A stretch of 64,000 bases of DNA from Benincasa hispida (Eukaryota > Streptophyta > Magnoliopsida > Cucurbitales > Cucurbitaceae). The stretch's first letter is position 1, and each line of letters opens with the position of its first letter. Where the stretch lies: the NCBI RefSeq assembly GCF_009727055.1, contig NC_052350.1, forward strand, positions 1,153,965-1,217,964. The letters run 5' to 3'. Below the pieces are notes generated by a model. It was given only the letters and a program-made list of their open reading frames with translations. It was not told where the DNA came from and searched no databases. The position numbers and the translations under genes are program-made. Shown in pieces: positions 11,057 to 21,659 of this stretch.

Positions 11057-13211
11057 ATGTCTTCTAATTAAAGTCTTATTTCAAGTCCAAGCCCAAATTT
11101 AACCCCAAATTCAAAGCCAAATTTAACTTCATGCTCTTTAAATGGCGATAATTTGAATGTTCATTATTGTGTTATTCTTGGTGAGGAGAGCATTGAGAAG
11201 GGGTCTTTAAAAAGGAGATTGACATCTGTTGTTTGGAACCATTTTAAGATTCAAAAAATAAATTGAATAGACAAGGTTGTTTGTAATTATTGCAAACGAA
11301 AATTATGGGGTGATAGTAAAAATGGAACCAAGCATTTGCATGACCATATTAAGATATGCCCCTATAAAGGACAAAAAGACATACGTCAATCCCTATTGAT
11401 TCCTAACAGAGAGAAGAACAATACATTGGGGTAATATAAATTCGATTAGAAAGCTGCAAAAAAAACATTAGCTAGGATGATAATCAATGAATATCCTCTC
11501 TCGATAGTTGAGCATGACGGTTTTAGGGAATTTTGTAATGTTATCCAACCATTATTTAAGATGGTATCAAGAAACGCAATAAAGAAGGAGATCTTGGAAA
11601 TTTACGAGATTGAGAAGTTGAAAACTATGACATTGTTAAATGAGATTAATAGAAAAATTTCCCTTACAATGGACATGTGGACTTCCAACCACCAAACAAA
11701 AGGTTAAATGGTTGTCACTACACATTTTGTTGATGATAGTTGGGTTTTGCGTAACAAAATAATCAGGTTTATATATGTCCTTTCTTCACACACTTCTGAG
11801 ATGTTTCATGAAGAAATAATGGAATGTCGGTTAGATTGGAATATTGATCGAAAGTTGTCATCTATAACTGTAGATAATTGTAGTACAAATGACTCCATGG
11901 TTAATATGTTTGTTGATAGTCTGTCTGGTAATTTAATCTTGGATGGAAGTTTCTTTCATATGCAGTGTTGTGCTCATATTCTGAATTTAATTGTGAAGGA
12001 TGAGCTGGCAGTGATAAGACATGGGATTGAAAGAGTTTGTAGTAGCGTGGGTTTTTGTGTGCATACACAAAAAACGAAGGAGAAATTTTAGGAAATTGCC
12101 GTTTGAATGTTTATGATGATAGGATGTTGAGTCTTGATTGTTGTACTAGGTGGAATTCTACATATTTTATGTTAGCCATTACATTGAAGTACAATGTTAT
12201 TTTTTATCGATTAAAACAACGTGAACCAAAATACAAGTGTTTGCCTTTAGATCAAGATTGGGTATTAACTAAAGAGATATGAGAAAAACTGAAAATATTT
12301 CATCATGCAATTGGAATATTTTCTGGATCCAAATATCCTATTACTAATCTTTTTTTTGTTTCCTAAAAATTTGTAAATTGAAATTGGCTATTTTTGAGTG
12401 GATGAATTTTAGCTTTCAATAGATAAGAGACATGGCTGTAAATATGGTTTCAAAGTTTGATAAGTATTGGAAGAAAATTCATGAGGAAATGGTCATAGCT
12501 GTAGTTTTAAATCCTCGTTACAAATTGAAGCTGATTGAGTTTTACTTCCCTAGAATTTATGGAGATATCTTTTTTCTTGAGGTAGAAAGGATTAAAAAAA
12601 TTTGTTCAGATTTGGAAAGAGAATATCAACTGAAGCATGAAAGTGAAGGTGATGATTCTCGCTCTAAAAATTTGGATGGAACATCAAAGATTGTAGAATT
12701 TGATATTTTAATGATTATGACTTGTTTGTATCAAATTCCAATAAGATGAATCAGAAGCAACAATTTGATGCATATTTGGATGAACTTGTCTTACCCCGAT
12801 CATCTGATTTTAACATTTTGAGTTGGTGGAAATTGAATGGGGTTAAGTATCCCATTTCACAAGAGATTGCTAAAGATATATTAGCCACTCCCTTATCTGG
12901 TGTCGCATCAAAGTCTGCTTTTAGTACATGAGGTCGGATTGTAAGCCCACATCGTAACAAGCTTCATCCGAAGACAATAGAGACTTTGATGTACGCTCAA
13001 AATTGGATTGCAACTGAAGTTTTGACAGGTATGTTAGTTTGTTTATGTTGTTTTACCTATCTTTAATATTTAATATATTAATATTTTTTTTGTATTATAA
13101 ATATGTGATGTGACAACATAAAGTACTGGCACGGGAAAAGAAATAGTTAAACATTTAACAACTATTTTGGAAGATGCAGATAACTCGGATGAAGATGAAG
13201 TGATAATTGAG
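11057..13211 (+). pseudogene. hAT transposase, zf-BED / RICESLEEPER-like
   Basis: The apparent start at 11057 (ATG TCT TCT AAT TAA) hits a stop at codon 5. The protein then resumes with a serine/proline-rich leader and a BED zinc finger: VWNHF near 11231, C-x2-C near 11284 and a H-x-C pair near 11340-11360. The catalytic region reads LTMDMWTSNHQTKG, then VDNCSTND, then the conserved C-AHILNLIVKD-L segment near 11970-12005. RWNSTYFML follows after a frameshift near 12085. The DUF4413-like region and the hAT dimerisation domain (ILSWWKLNGVKYP near 12815, then ATPLSGVASKSAFST) end it. In hAT transposases these domains bind and cut the element ends. Stops at 11263, 11431, 11705, 12088 and 12928 show that it is dead. 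Confidence 0.85.
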
Positions 13212-13792
13212 GTATGTTCAAGGATTAATATTATTTTTTTATGACTAATTTTAAAACTTGTTTTATAGTTATTTTTTTGTAACGTTATTTGGTAATTATA
13301 TTTTAAATATAGGAATAATGCTCAAAACTAAGGATGGGACGATCATAATGTCAAGAAATGAGGAAATTTTGAAGAGAAGACATCGATCAAGAGTAATATA
13401 TAATCATGGTTATTGTATTTTTAATTATATAAGACATGATTTTAATTGACTTCCTACGCTCGAACTTTATTTAATATAAGTTGTAAACTTATTTAATGGA
13501 TTTGTAAACTTCTAAATTGTGTTTATTTCATGAATTAGTTTATTAAATTAGTGTACTTTTAAATAAAAAAAAAAAGAGATTTGATTAAAAAATGTTAACA
13601 AGGGAATCCCTGCGGGGAATTAATAGGGGAATCCCCGTAGGGAAACAGGGAAAGGGTCCCCGCGGGGACCCGTTTCCCCAACGAGGAATCCCTGACCCAA
13701 AGGTGGGGACAGAGTGAATTCCCTCTATGAGGCCATGGACGAGGGACCCTCCCCCATCCCGGTCCGGCCCCGTTACCAACCCTAAGTATCTA

Positions 13793-14805
13793 AAACCCCT
13801 TATGAGTTGTGGACATGAAAGAAGCTTAGTATTAGGCATTTTCACATCTGGGGTTGTCTAGTTGAGGCTATGCCTTACATACCTAATAAAAGAAAATTGG
13901 ACTTAAGAACTATTAGCTGCTATTTTGTTGGGTATTCTGAGCTCTCTCAGGATTTCAAGTTTTATGATCCCACTTTTAGATCATTGTTTGAGACGGGATA
14001 TGCTAGATTCCTTGAATATGTTGAGCTTGTGAGGGAAGATAACATAAGGAAAGTTATCTTTGAAGAGGAATTAGTTTCTTTTCCTAATGTAGTTATAAAT
14101 GATCTTCAGGCTCCAATTCCTGACTTCACTATTGAACCAATTATAGAACAAGACAATAGTGGATAACTTTCCTACAAAGTTCTAACTCTCAAAAGTGGAT
14201 AAATGCTATGGAAGAGGAAATAAAATCCATGAAAGACAATAGTCTTTGGAAACTTGTCGAATTTCCATTAGGAGTTTCATAGGTTGTAAATGGATATTTA
14301 AAATCAAAATGGATTCACATGAAAATATCGAAAGATATAGGGCTCATCTTGTTACAAAGAGTTTTACTCAAAAGGAAGACATTGATTACAGAGAGACTTT
14401 CTCTCCGGTGGTAGCTCACTTTGATTTAAAGCTACACCTGATGGATGTAAAAACTATATTTCTCAAAGGGAACATTGATGAGACGATTTATATGGTACAA
14501 CCAGAACACTTTGTGTCTGGTAATTCAAAGTGCAACCAGAACACTTTGTGTCTAAGACGATTGAAGAAATCCATCTACGATCTCAAGCAAGCCTCTTGTC
14601 AATGGTATCACAAATTCCATGAAGCGATAACTTCCTTTGGTTTCGAGGTGAATATAGTGGAAGATTGTGTATATCACAAGTTCAGTAGGAGTAAATAAAT
14701 CTAGTGTTATATGTCGATGACACACTCATTGCAAGTAACGATGTAGGTTTATTGCATGACACTAAGAGATTTCTCAAAAAAGTACTTTGAGATGAAGGAT
14801 CTGGG

Positions 14806-14836
<31 letters not shown>

Positions 14837-14990
14837 GTATTAAGAATTGAAATATTACGAGACTATTCTCAAGGTATTTTGAGATTGTCACAAAAGAACT
14901 ATATTGAAAAGATTTTGAGTAAATTTGGCATGAAAGATCATGCATCAGAAGATATCCCGATTACTAAAAGTGATAAATTTCATTTAGGTT
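13793..14990 (+). pseudogene. copia integrase end and reverse transcriptase
   Basis: The segment starts KTPYELW and continues MPYIPNKRKLDLRTISCYFVGYSE, the usual end of copia integrase. Reverse transcriptase begins after a break near 14164: FIGCKWIFKIKMDSHENIER, then YRAHLVTKSFTQKEDIDYRE, then VKTIFLKGNIDE. A short in-place duplication of an 'NQNTLC' segment sits near 14520-14550. The YVDD-type box survives as LYVDDTLI near 14702, after a stop at 14696. A run of about 27 T residues (14808-14836) replaces the residues that normally follow DLGD. It cannot encode an active enzyme. Confidence 0.8.
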
Positions 14991-15249
14991 AATGCCCCAA
15001 GACCATACTCGAGACCAAAGAGATATAGAGGGTTCCATATGCATCATTTACATCGGCTGTAGGAAGTCTAATGTACGCTTAAGTGTGTACACGTCTAGAT
15101 ATTGCGTTCATAGTTGGAGTGTTAGACAGATATTTGAGCAACCCGGGGATGGATCATTAGAAAGCAGCCAAATGAGTTATGAGGTATTTACTGAGAACAA
15201 AAGATTATATGCTCACTTATCAGAGATCAGAAGTTTTGGAGATCATTAG

Positions 15250-15720
15250 GTATTTTGATTCCAATTATGTTGGATGCTAAAATACTCTGCGATCCACTTT
15301 AGGCTATATCTAGCTGGAATAGTTGTATCTTGGAAAAATGTTAAACAAACACTTATAGCTTCTTCTACCATGGCTGCAAAGTTTATAACATATTATGAAG
15401 CGTCCAATCATGGAATATGATTGCAAAATTTTGTCACTGGGCTACAGATAGTGGTTGATATAGAAAGACCACCAAAATTATTTTGTGACAATAAGTTGGC
15501 AATGATGTATTCTAATAACAACAAAATACGAAGTCAAAACATGTAGACGTGAAATTTCTGATTGTTAAAAAAAGAGTTCAGAATGGTCAAATTTCGACAG
15601 AACACATAGGAACAAACTCTATATGACAGATCATTGACTAAAGGTTTACCACCTAAAGTTTTTCATGAGCATGTTGCTCATATGAGTGTTAGTCACTTTT
15701 CTGATTCCATGGTTTAGTGG
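15250..15720 (+). pseudogene. copia RNase H domain and polyprotein end
   Basis: Recognisable pieces are YFDSNYVGC (normally Y-x-D-x-D-W-A-G), AGIVVSWKNVKQTLIASSTMAAKF, and PPKLFCDNKLAMMYSNNN. Each matches the copia RNase H consensus, and several in-frame stops interrupt them. The end reads LTKGLPPKVFHEHVAHM, followed by a purine-rich stretch near 15715. Confidence 0.75.
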
Positions 15721-16148
15721 GAGTTTGTTATTAAAGATGTTCTTCGACCTTATTTTGTTTAATTTCTATATAGAATAAAGTTCATGGTTTATGTTTTATT
15801 ATCTAAACTTGTTAATCATGCATGCGGTTTAGTATAGATTTTTTAAGAATGATCTCACTAAGGAATTTGGACAAGTTGGAAACAGACATGATCTAGATCA
15901 CTTTGCATGTAGTTTCCATGCTATCCATCCATACTTGATCTATGTCATTGAATGTATTGGAATTGGTGATCAAGGAAGGTTTAGTTACAAAAGTAGTGAC
16001 GAAAGTCACCTTGATTCCGTGTTAATACAGGAGATGGACTAGATTGAACTAAAGGAGAGTTTTATTATTGAAATAACCTATTTACACACGCTTAAGGTTT
16101 AAGTGATTCAATTATATCAGGTACACATACATAACCCAAGTGAGAGAA

Positions 16149-16534
16149 TGTTAGACGTATTTAAATAATAATACGTTTAATTAAAGTATGAGTTATGTAT
16201 GTGAAATTTATCACATTGGATTATTTTTATTAGATTGAGCCATATTATGTGATCTATTTAATTAAGACCCTAGATTCCTAATTGAGTATGGACTTAATGG
16301 GTTGAAGCTATTCCTAGTTAATTAGGGTTTAATAAGAACCCTAATTGAACTAGACACCTCAAGATTATGATTCTCGATATACTAAAACAATAAGCACTCG
16401 GTCTTTTTTTAATCTCATCTAGAGAAAAATCTCACGTAGAGCATTCGAAATTTGGTTTAAGAAGACAATAGCTACCTTATAATTGTCGTAAATTTTACAA
16501 TAGAATCCGGTATGTTATTTTTGACAATTTAACA
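16149..16534 (+). repeat. Probable 3' LTR of the old copia element
   Basis: A purine-rich AGTGAGAGAA (16139-16148) directly precedes TGTTAGACG, a typical polypurine tract to LTR junction. The sequence runs about 390 bp and ends ...AATTTAACA. Its inside holds promoter-like and U3-like AT-rich sequence. No second copy is visible in the window, so the end point is a guess. Confidence 0.45.
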
Positions 16535-17880
16535 TAAATGATCATAGGGTTATATATATTCAATATAGATCTAAAGTATTTATGCTAACATCATCAATCT
16601 AAACAATTATGTCAATCGACATGAACAGACACATAAAGATCCAACTTTTTTTAGTTAATTTAATTTTTTACATATGCATGAAGAGACACATAGAGGTCTA
16701 AATTCTTTTTTCCAATAAACACAAATTTTTTAGTTACTGGAATATAAATTTGTTAGTTCATGGGATTGTCTTATTGGATACAATTGACAGATTTACTGGG
16801 TTTAGTTATAAATATATTTGTACTGAATTTACTTGTGTTTGAGTTATTCACCTTTGATTTAATGTATTTCTACATTAATTTGAGTTTGTTTAAAAAATAC
16901 AAAGTAAAAATTCTTAAAAGTATGGAGGCTTTTAAATTACTGTTTTAGTTGTATGTGTTCAAATGAACAACAGTTATTCCATGATTGAAAGAAAAAACTC
17001 AAAAAGAAAATTCTAAATTTACACAACTACAAAAACGGTATTAATTTACATCCTTTTCAACTCAACTATCAATATATTTGAGTTTTTAAAAATGTCAAGT
17101 AAACCCATGTCAAAATAGGAGTAATGTTTTTAACACTTTATATGTTAAAAATTTCAAGTATATGAAATTATTGACGGTCAAATGTCTAAATTATTGACAT
17201 TTATTGTGGTTCAATATTTTTTATAACTTGACAATTTTTACTTGTTAAATTCTTTTTGACACTTAGAAAATGACAACTTAATCGATACTTCATATGTACA
17301 TTTTGAAACTCATCAGAAAATACAGAATCCTCAATCATCCTCAACCAAAGTAGTTGTGGAGATCGTGAATCAATGTAACGTTGTAGCCAACCACAACATC
17401 CATTTCCCTGAATGAGAATGTCCTGACCAAGTAATGCCCACGAACCATTTGGAAAACCCCCATCCCTTCAACGATTAGCATTTCCTGACTTCATTCATGA
17501 TGGGATTCCTCCCAACAATGCTAAATGAGCTACTGTTGTACGGTCCTCCAGTCATTACGATGGTCCACCAATCATCGTAAAAATTGGAAAATTTGGATTG
17601 ATTTGAGACTTTCATTCAAAGTAAAAGACAGTGAGATTCTGAGCTGCAACTAAGTTAACGTGGCAGGAGAAAATTAAAATTGGTGATCTTATAATAAACA
17701 TCAATATAAAAATGTAGAGAACATTAGTGATCTTATAATTAAATTACATTTTTAATCACATAATTTTGAGTTCCTCAATTTTCAAATGCTATATTTTAAC
17801 TCGTAAACTTCGAAATAGTACTGATAGGAGGAAGAATTAATAGAGTTGAGTATAATTTTTTTTTTCCTTTTAACATCTTT
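16535..17880. other. Intergenic stretch, no gene recognised
   Basis: AT-rich sequence. At about 17030-17290 phrases such as TTGACATTTA and AACTTGAC recur in both orientations, suggesting a degraded MITE. At about 17340-17590 a less AT-rich patch has no convincing frame. Only short frames exist. Confidence 0.6.
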
Positions 17881-17907
17881 CTTAGTTTTTAGATTTTGAT
17901 TAGAAGG

Positions 17908-19527
17908 TCCCACATGATAAAAATACCATTTAAACCCTCATTCAAGTGTCTTTAATTTACTTTTTTCTAATAAACTTTTCAAACTCCACTCCAATTTTAA
18001 ACCTTGAACCCAATTTGTCCATTTTGTTTTCACCATATTTTTGTTATTTTTAAAAGAAAACAAAATTTTAAAAAATAAATTTATTAGGATTTCTGGTAAG
18101 GATTGAACGGGGTAAAAAAAGGTCTTACGTGAAATTTTGCTTGACAATTTAAAAATTAGAAAAAATTTCATAATATCCAAATTTTACTAAATGTTGTGAG
18201 AATTTTTTTAACTCAAAAGTGAGAATGGTAAATGAAAATATAAACTAAAAGCTTATGTGAATTGGAATTTACTGATTCTTTAAAGAAAGGGGTTGAATTG
18301 GTCTAACTTAAGTTTAATTAATTAATTTTAAGAAAAACATGATTTGAATAATATATATATATATATATATATATATTTAAAAGCACACACACAACTACCA
18401 TTATTTACGAGAAAGATAATGTATATTAAAAAAACAAACAAAAAAAAAAAAACAAAAACAAAACAAAACAAACAAACAACTACAACAACAACTTCTTTAC
18501 TTCTGTCCAATTTCTCGGTAAGTGACTACCAGAAAATTGACTTACCGAAAAGCATGCAGTTTATTTTTATTTTATTTTTAATTTAATTTTATTATTGTTA
18601 TTATTATTTAAATTGATTAAAAAAAACTTAAATGTTTCCTGGTATGTTGAATTACCGGAAAGTGTAACATGTTCCCGGTATGATGAGTATTTTTATATTT
18701 ATTAAAAATAAATAAATTGTAGGCATGCTTCCAGTAAATGACTTTTCGGTAAGTCAATTTCCCGATAAGCCATTTATCAAGAAATTGGATAGAAAGAAAA
18801 CATTTTTTTTTTCCAAAAAAAATTATAATATAAATAATAATTGATGTTATTATTAGAAAAAAAAAAAAAACTACATTACTTCTCGGTAAGTAAGGAATGT
18901 CGTGTCTTTTTTTAAATTATAATTAAAATAAAAAAAAAAAATCTTTACATTTCCTTCTTATAAGTTTTTTTTTACCGAAATCTTGAATTTTGCAATAAAT
19001 GTTGTGTATGCGCGTTTTTTGTTTTTTGTTTTATTATTTAAATCATATATATATTTTTAAAATTAATTAATTAAACTTAAATAAGACCAATTCTATTTTA
19101 ACAAATAATATAATAATAATAATGAACTCCAATTCCCGTAAGTTTTAGTTGGATTTTTTTAACCAATTCCAATTCCAACCTTTTTCAGTAAGTTTAAGTC
19201 TGTTATTTTGAACTTAAATTTACCATAATTTATGTAAGGGGATATAGTTTTTATAGCTTTTAATTCTTTTTATTTACAATTACTATTTTTGTGATAAAAA
19301 AAAAACTCACAAAAATTGAAATTTATGAAAAATTTCCCATTTTTCAATTCTTATGTGAAATTTCATGTAAGATTTTTTTTTACCAGAAACTCTTTAATCC
19401 TGGCAAGAAATTCCAAAAAATTCCGTTAAATCTAAAATTGAAATTGGGTATAAAAGGTTACAATAGAAAAAAGTAAAATAAAAAAATACTTAAACGAGTA
19501 GTAAAATGGTATTTTGATTATGTGGGG
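17908..19527. repeat. Large fold-back (inverted-repeat) element, ~1.6 kb
   Basis: The left arm (17908-18331) and right arm (about 19061-19527) are inverted copies with indels. CCCACATGATAAAAATACCATTT at 17909 pairs with the inverse of AAATGGTATTTTGATTATGTGGG at 19504. GAATTGGTCTaacTTAAGTTTAATTAATTAATTTT near 18294 pairs with the inverse of 19061-19094. A second, inner inverted pair (18497-18560 and about 18715-18803) carries CCAATTTCTCGGTAAGT and its partner. The loop repeats TTACCGGAAA/CTCGGTAAGT words. There is no coding capacity. It may be a Mutator- or fold-back-type MITE; the target duplication was not found. Confidence 0.75.
18348..18480. repeat. AT microsatellite and A-rich simple sequence in the fold-back
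   Basis: A (TA)n run at 18349-18375 is followed by A-rich sequence with regularly spaced C (CAAACAAAAAA type) at 18430-18480. It explains the short lysine-rich and isoleucine/tyrosine-rich frames on both strands. Confidence 0.8.
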
Positions 19528-21440
19528 TTCTGAAAAAATATATATTTTTTAAATAGTTAATTTTGTAAGGTGAAACTTTTTTAGATTAAAAATAGTAATT
19601 TCACCCAAATTTGAATTCCAACACAAAGCTCTCCAAGTGTGCAGTAAAGGGATGCTCTCTTTGGCACTGGTCTCTTTCCTTTACTTACTTAGACACCTAT
19701 TCTTTTATTATATATATAATTTTTATACAGATTTATATAATAAAAAATATATTTATAATTTTTTAAAAATATTATTTTAATTTTTTCCCCTTTTCATTCC
19801 TCATCTTTCTCTCCGTCCCTTCTTGTTTCTCCCTCCACTCCTTATTCTTGTTTGAGTTTACCAATAGTGAGAGATAGACGATATTTTTTTTCAACACTTA
19901 GAAAGTGTTCAAATAATTATAACACTCAAATCAATGTAAATTGATATACTATGAGTATATGAATAATTGTATAAAAGATCAAAATGAAAACAACCTCAAG
20001 GTTTAAAACTAATTAATTTTGGCTTTTTGTCGCTATCATCACTATGTCAAATTAGCGTTTTGATCCAAATGCTTCCTTCTTGCCTTTTTTCTTTTCTTTT
20101 TCCTTTTTTTAATGTACTTCTTCTCGCTTTTTTATTTTTGTTTTTTGTTTTTTGTTTTTTTTTTTATCTTCTTCTAGGATTTTAGTCTCACCGCTAACCC
20201 ACTTTGTTAGAATTTTCACAATCATGTTCTTTTCAAGTGATTTCTTCTATTCATGTTATCGTCGTCTTCTTCTTCCAAACAAAAGATGTAAGTTGGAGCG
20301 TGAACTAGAACGAGATGAAGAAGCGAGAGCAAGAATACGAATGAAGGAAGAAAAAAAAGCCTCGAAGGAGATAACTATAAAATTGATGAGGAAGAAGCTA
20401 GAAGAAGAATTCAGGCGAAGGGGGGAAATCAAGGAAAAATTACAGTTGTGTCTCATAAGAAATGAGAGAAATAAGCGATGGGAAGAAATGAGGAGCGAGA
20501 GGAAGTAACAATAATTCGCTCAAGTGTCATGCCCTCGCATTCAGTATGAGGACAATATGGTACTTTCATATGTGTCTAACGTAACCAAAATGTCATTTTT
20601 TTTTTTAACAAATTTGAATATGGGGTCAAATATCATTTGGGCACCTTAAAAGGGGCCTTACATACAAAAACCCTGTGGGCATATTTGAGAAACAAAGTTA
20701 TACCTTCTTATTTCCTAACAACAAACATCCTTTTAAGTCGCTTCTTCAAATACTAGGTAACAGGTATTGTTCACTAGCAATATTTGGTAAGAGTTGTTTT
20801 AATTTTGTTGAGTTTGGGACCACATGATAACTAATCCAAACCGATTGATTTAATAAGAAAGGGAATTAAAGTAATGTCCAATACAAGAATAGAAACCACA
20901 GTTTTTATTCGATTCAGTTTATCGTTCTTAGTTTTTAGCATGTTTTTTCTTCCCAATTTTTTATTTGTAGTTATGTGTTTGTTTTGAATGGAATATTTTT
21001 TAATCTCTTCAAACTAAAATTAAGCCTTCCTTCTTTTATTGTTTTTTTTTTTATCGAATGAAAATGAACTTGTTTAATTTTTTCTAGATAAAAAATACAT
21101 GTACCATAACAATTGATCATTTTTCTAATACTACAAATATACGATGCATCGTAATTAAACAAAATACTAAAAGGAGCATAGAGTTGGAGTTTATATGTAA
21201 GGGTATTATATACCTTTGGTTCAATTAGGTTTTTCATAGTTTTTTCAATAAAAAAATAATCCGAATCCATAATTTTTAGCTTTCTCCAAATAATGTTCAA
21301 TTTTATACTAAAAATAAAACCAAACCAGATCCGTTTTTTTTTCCCCCGATTTTTGAATTTTCCCATTTTTGATTGCACTCCAAGTCATGTCCATCACAAT
21401 TTCCCTATAAACTAATACCCATCAAATTGGTGTGTTTTAA
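19528..21440. other. Intergenic stretch, one weak open frame
   Basis: No supported gene. An open frame at about 20224-20508 (plus) would give a highly charged Arg/Glu/Lys helix-like protein (RELERDEEARARIRMKEEKK). It has no recognised family and no convincing start context, and the composition suggests purine-rich sequence rather than a gene. The open frame at 20971-21378 (minus) is equally unsupported. The stretch ends at the helicase promoter. Confidence 0.5.
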
Positions 21441-21484
21441 GTCACAAGCCCTAATTTTCTAACGATAGGGCCGACCGACTAGAA

Positions 21485-21542
21485 GGCCCAATTAATCGGG
21501 CTTTTCATGGAGAAGCCCAATAACAATAAAATCCACGGCCCA
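21485..21542. promoter_or_regulatory. Cluster of site II-type elements upstream of the helicase gene
   Basis: Three copies of GGCCCA or AGCCCA (inverse TGGGCC/TGGGCT) lie at 21485-21490, 21514-21519 and 21537-21542, about 120-175 bases before the start codon. TGGGCY site II boxes are typical of plant genes expressed in dividing cells and are bound by TCP factors. That the cluster drives this gene is an inference from position. Confidence 0.5.
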
Positions 21543-21659
21543 TGTGGTCGAGTGCTTTTGACACCAACTTGAAGTTGCAGGCGAGCGAACCGACCAGTTT
21601 CCCCGCCAAATTCTCAGCCATAACGGACTCCGGTGAGAAGCTTCAAGGAGAGATTGACA

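Larger units (their letters stand above)
9676..13784 (+). mobile_element. hAT superfamily DNA transposon
   Basis: The element has terminal inverted repeats TAGGGTTGGCAA (9676) and, on the opposite strand at 13784, TAGGGTTGGTAA. The flanking 8-bp duplication is AGTAGCTA (9668-9675) and AGTATCTA (13785-13792), with one mismatch. Both 150-180 bp ends are strikingly GC-rich, built from words such as CCCCGCGGGG, while the interior is AT-rich. The interior encodes a BED-finger/hAT transposase in the same orientation. It disrupts the copia integrase gene, and removing it with one TSD copy restores that reading frame. Confidence 0.9.
3456..16534 (+). mobile_element. Old Ty1/copia retrotransposon, broken by nested insertions
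   Basis: Fragments in copia order (gag, protease/GAG-pre-integrase, integrase, reverse transcriptase, RNase H) lie on the plus strand at 3530-4680, 8923-9675 and 13793-15720. They are followed by a candidate 3' LTR at 16149-16534. Removing the solo LTR at 4681-8917 plus one TSD copy (ATTGG), and the hAT at 9676-13784 plus its 8-bp TSD, re-joins the copia sequence; across the hAT the frame reads through as SKVVAKTPYELWT. Every domain carries stops or frameshifts. The 5' LTR is not seen; it may lie beyond the CACTA element. It is the oldest layer in this part of the window. Confidence 0.85.

Noticed and set aside
18328..18586. Open frames with KKTNKKKKTKTKQ or VVVVCLFCFVF
   Set aside because: They arise from A-rich simple sequence and a (TA)n run in the fold-back.
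20971..21378. 135-codon minus-strand open frame
   Set aside because: AT-rich, Lys/Ile/Phe composition, no family, no splice or promoter support, next to the helicase promoter.
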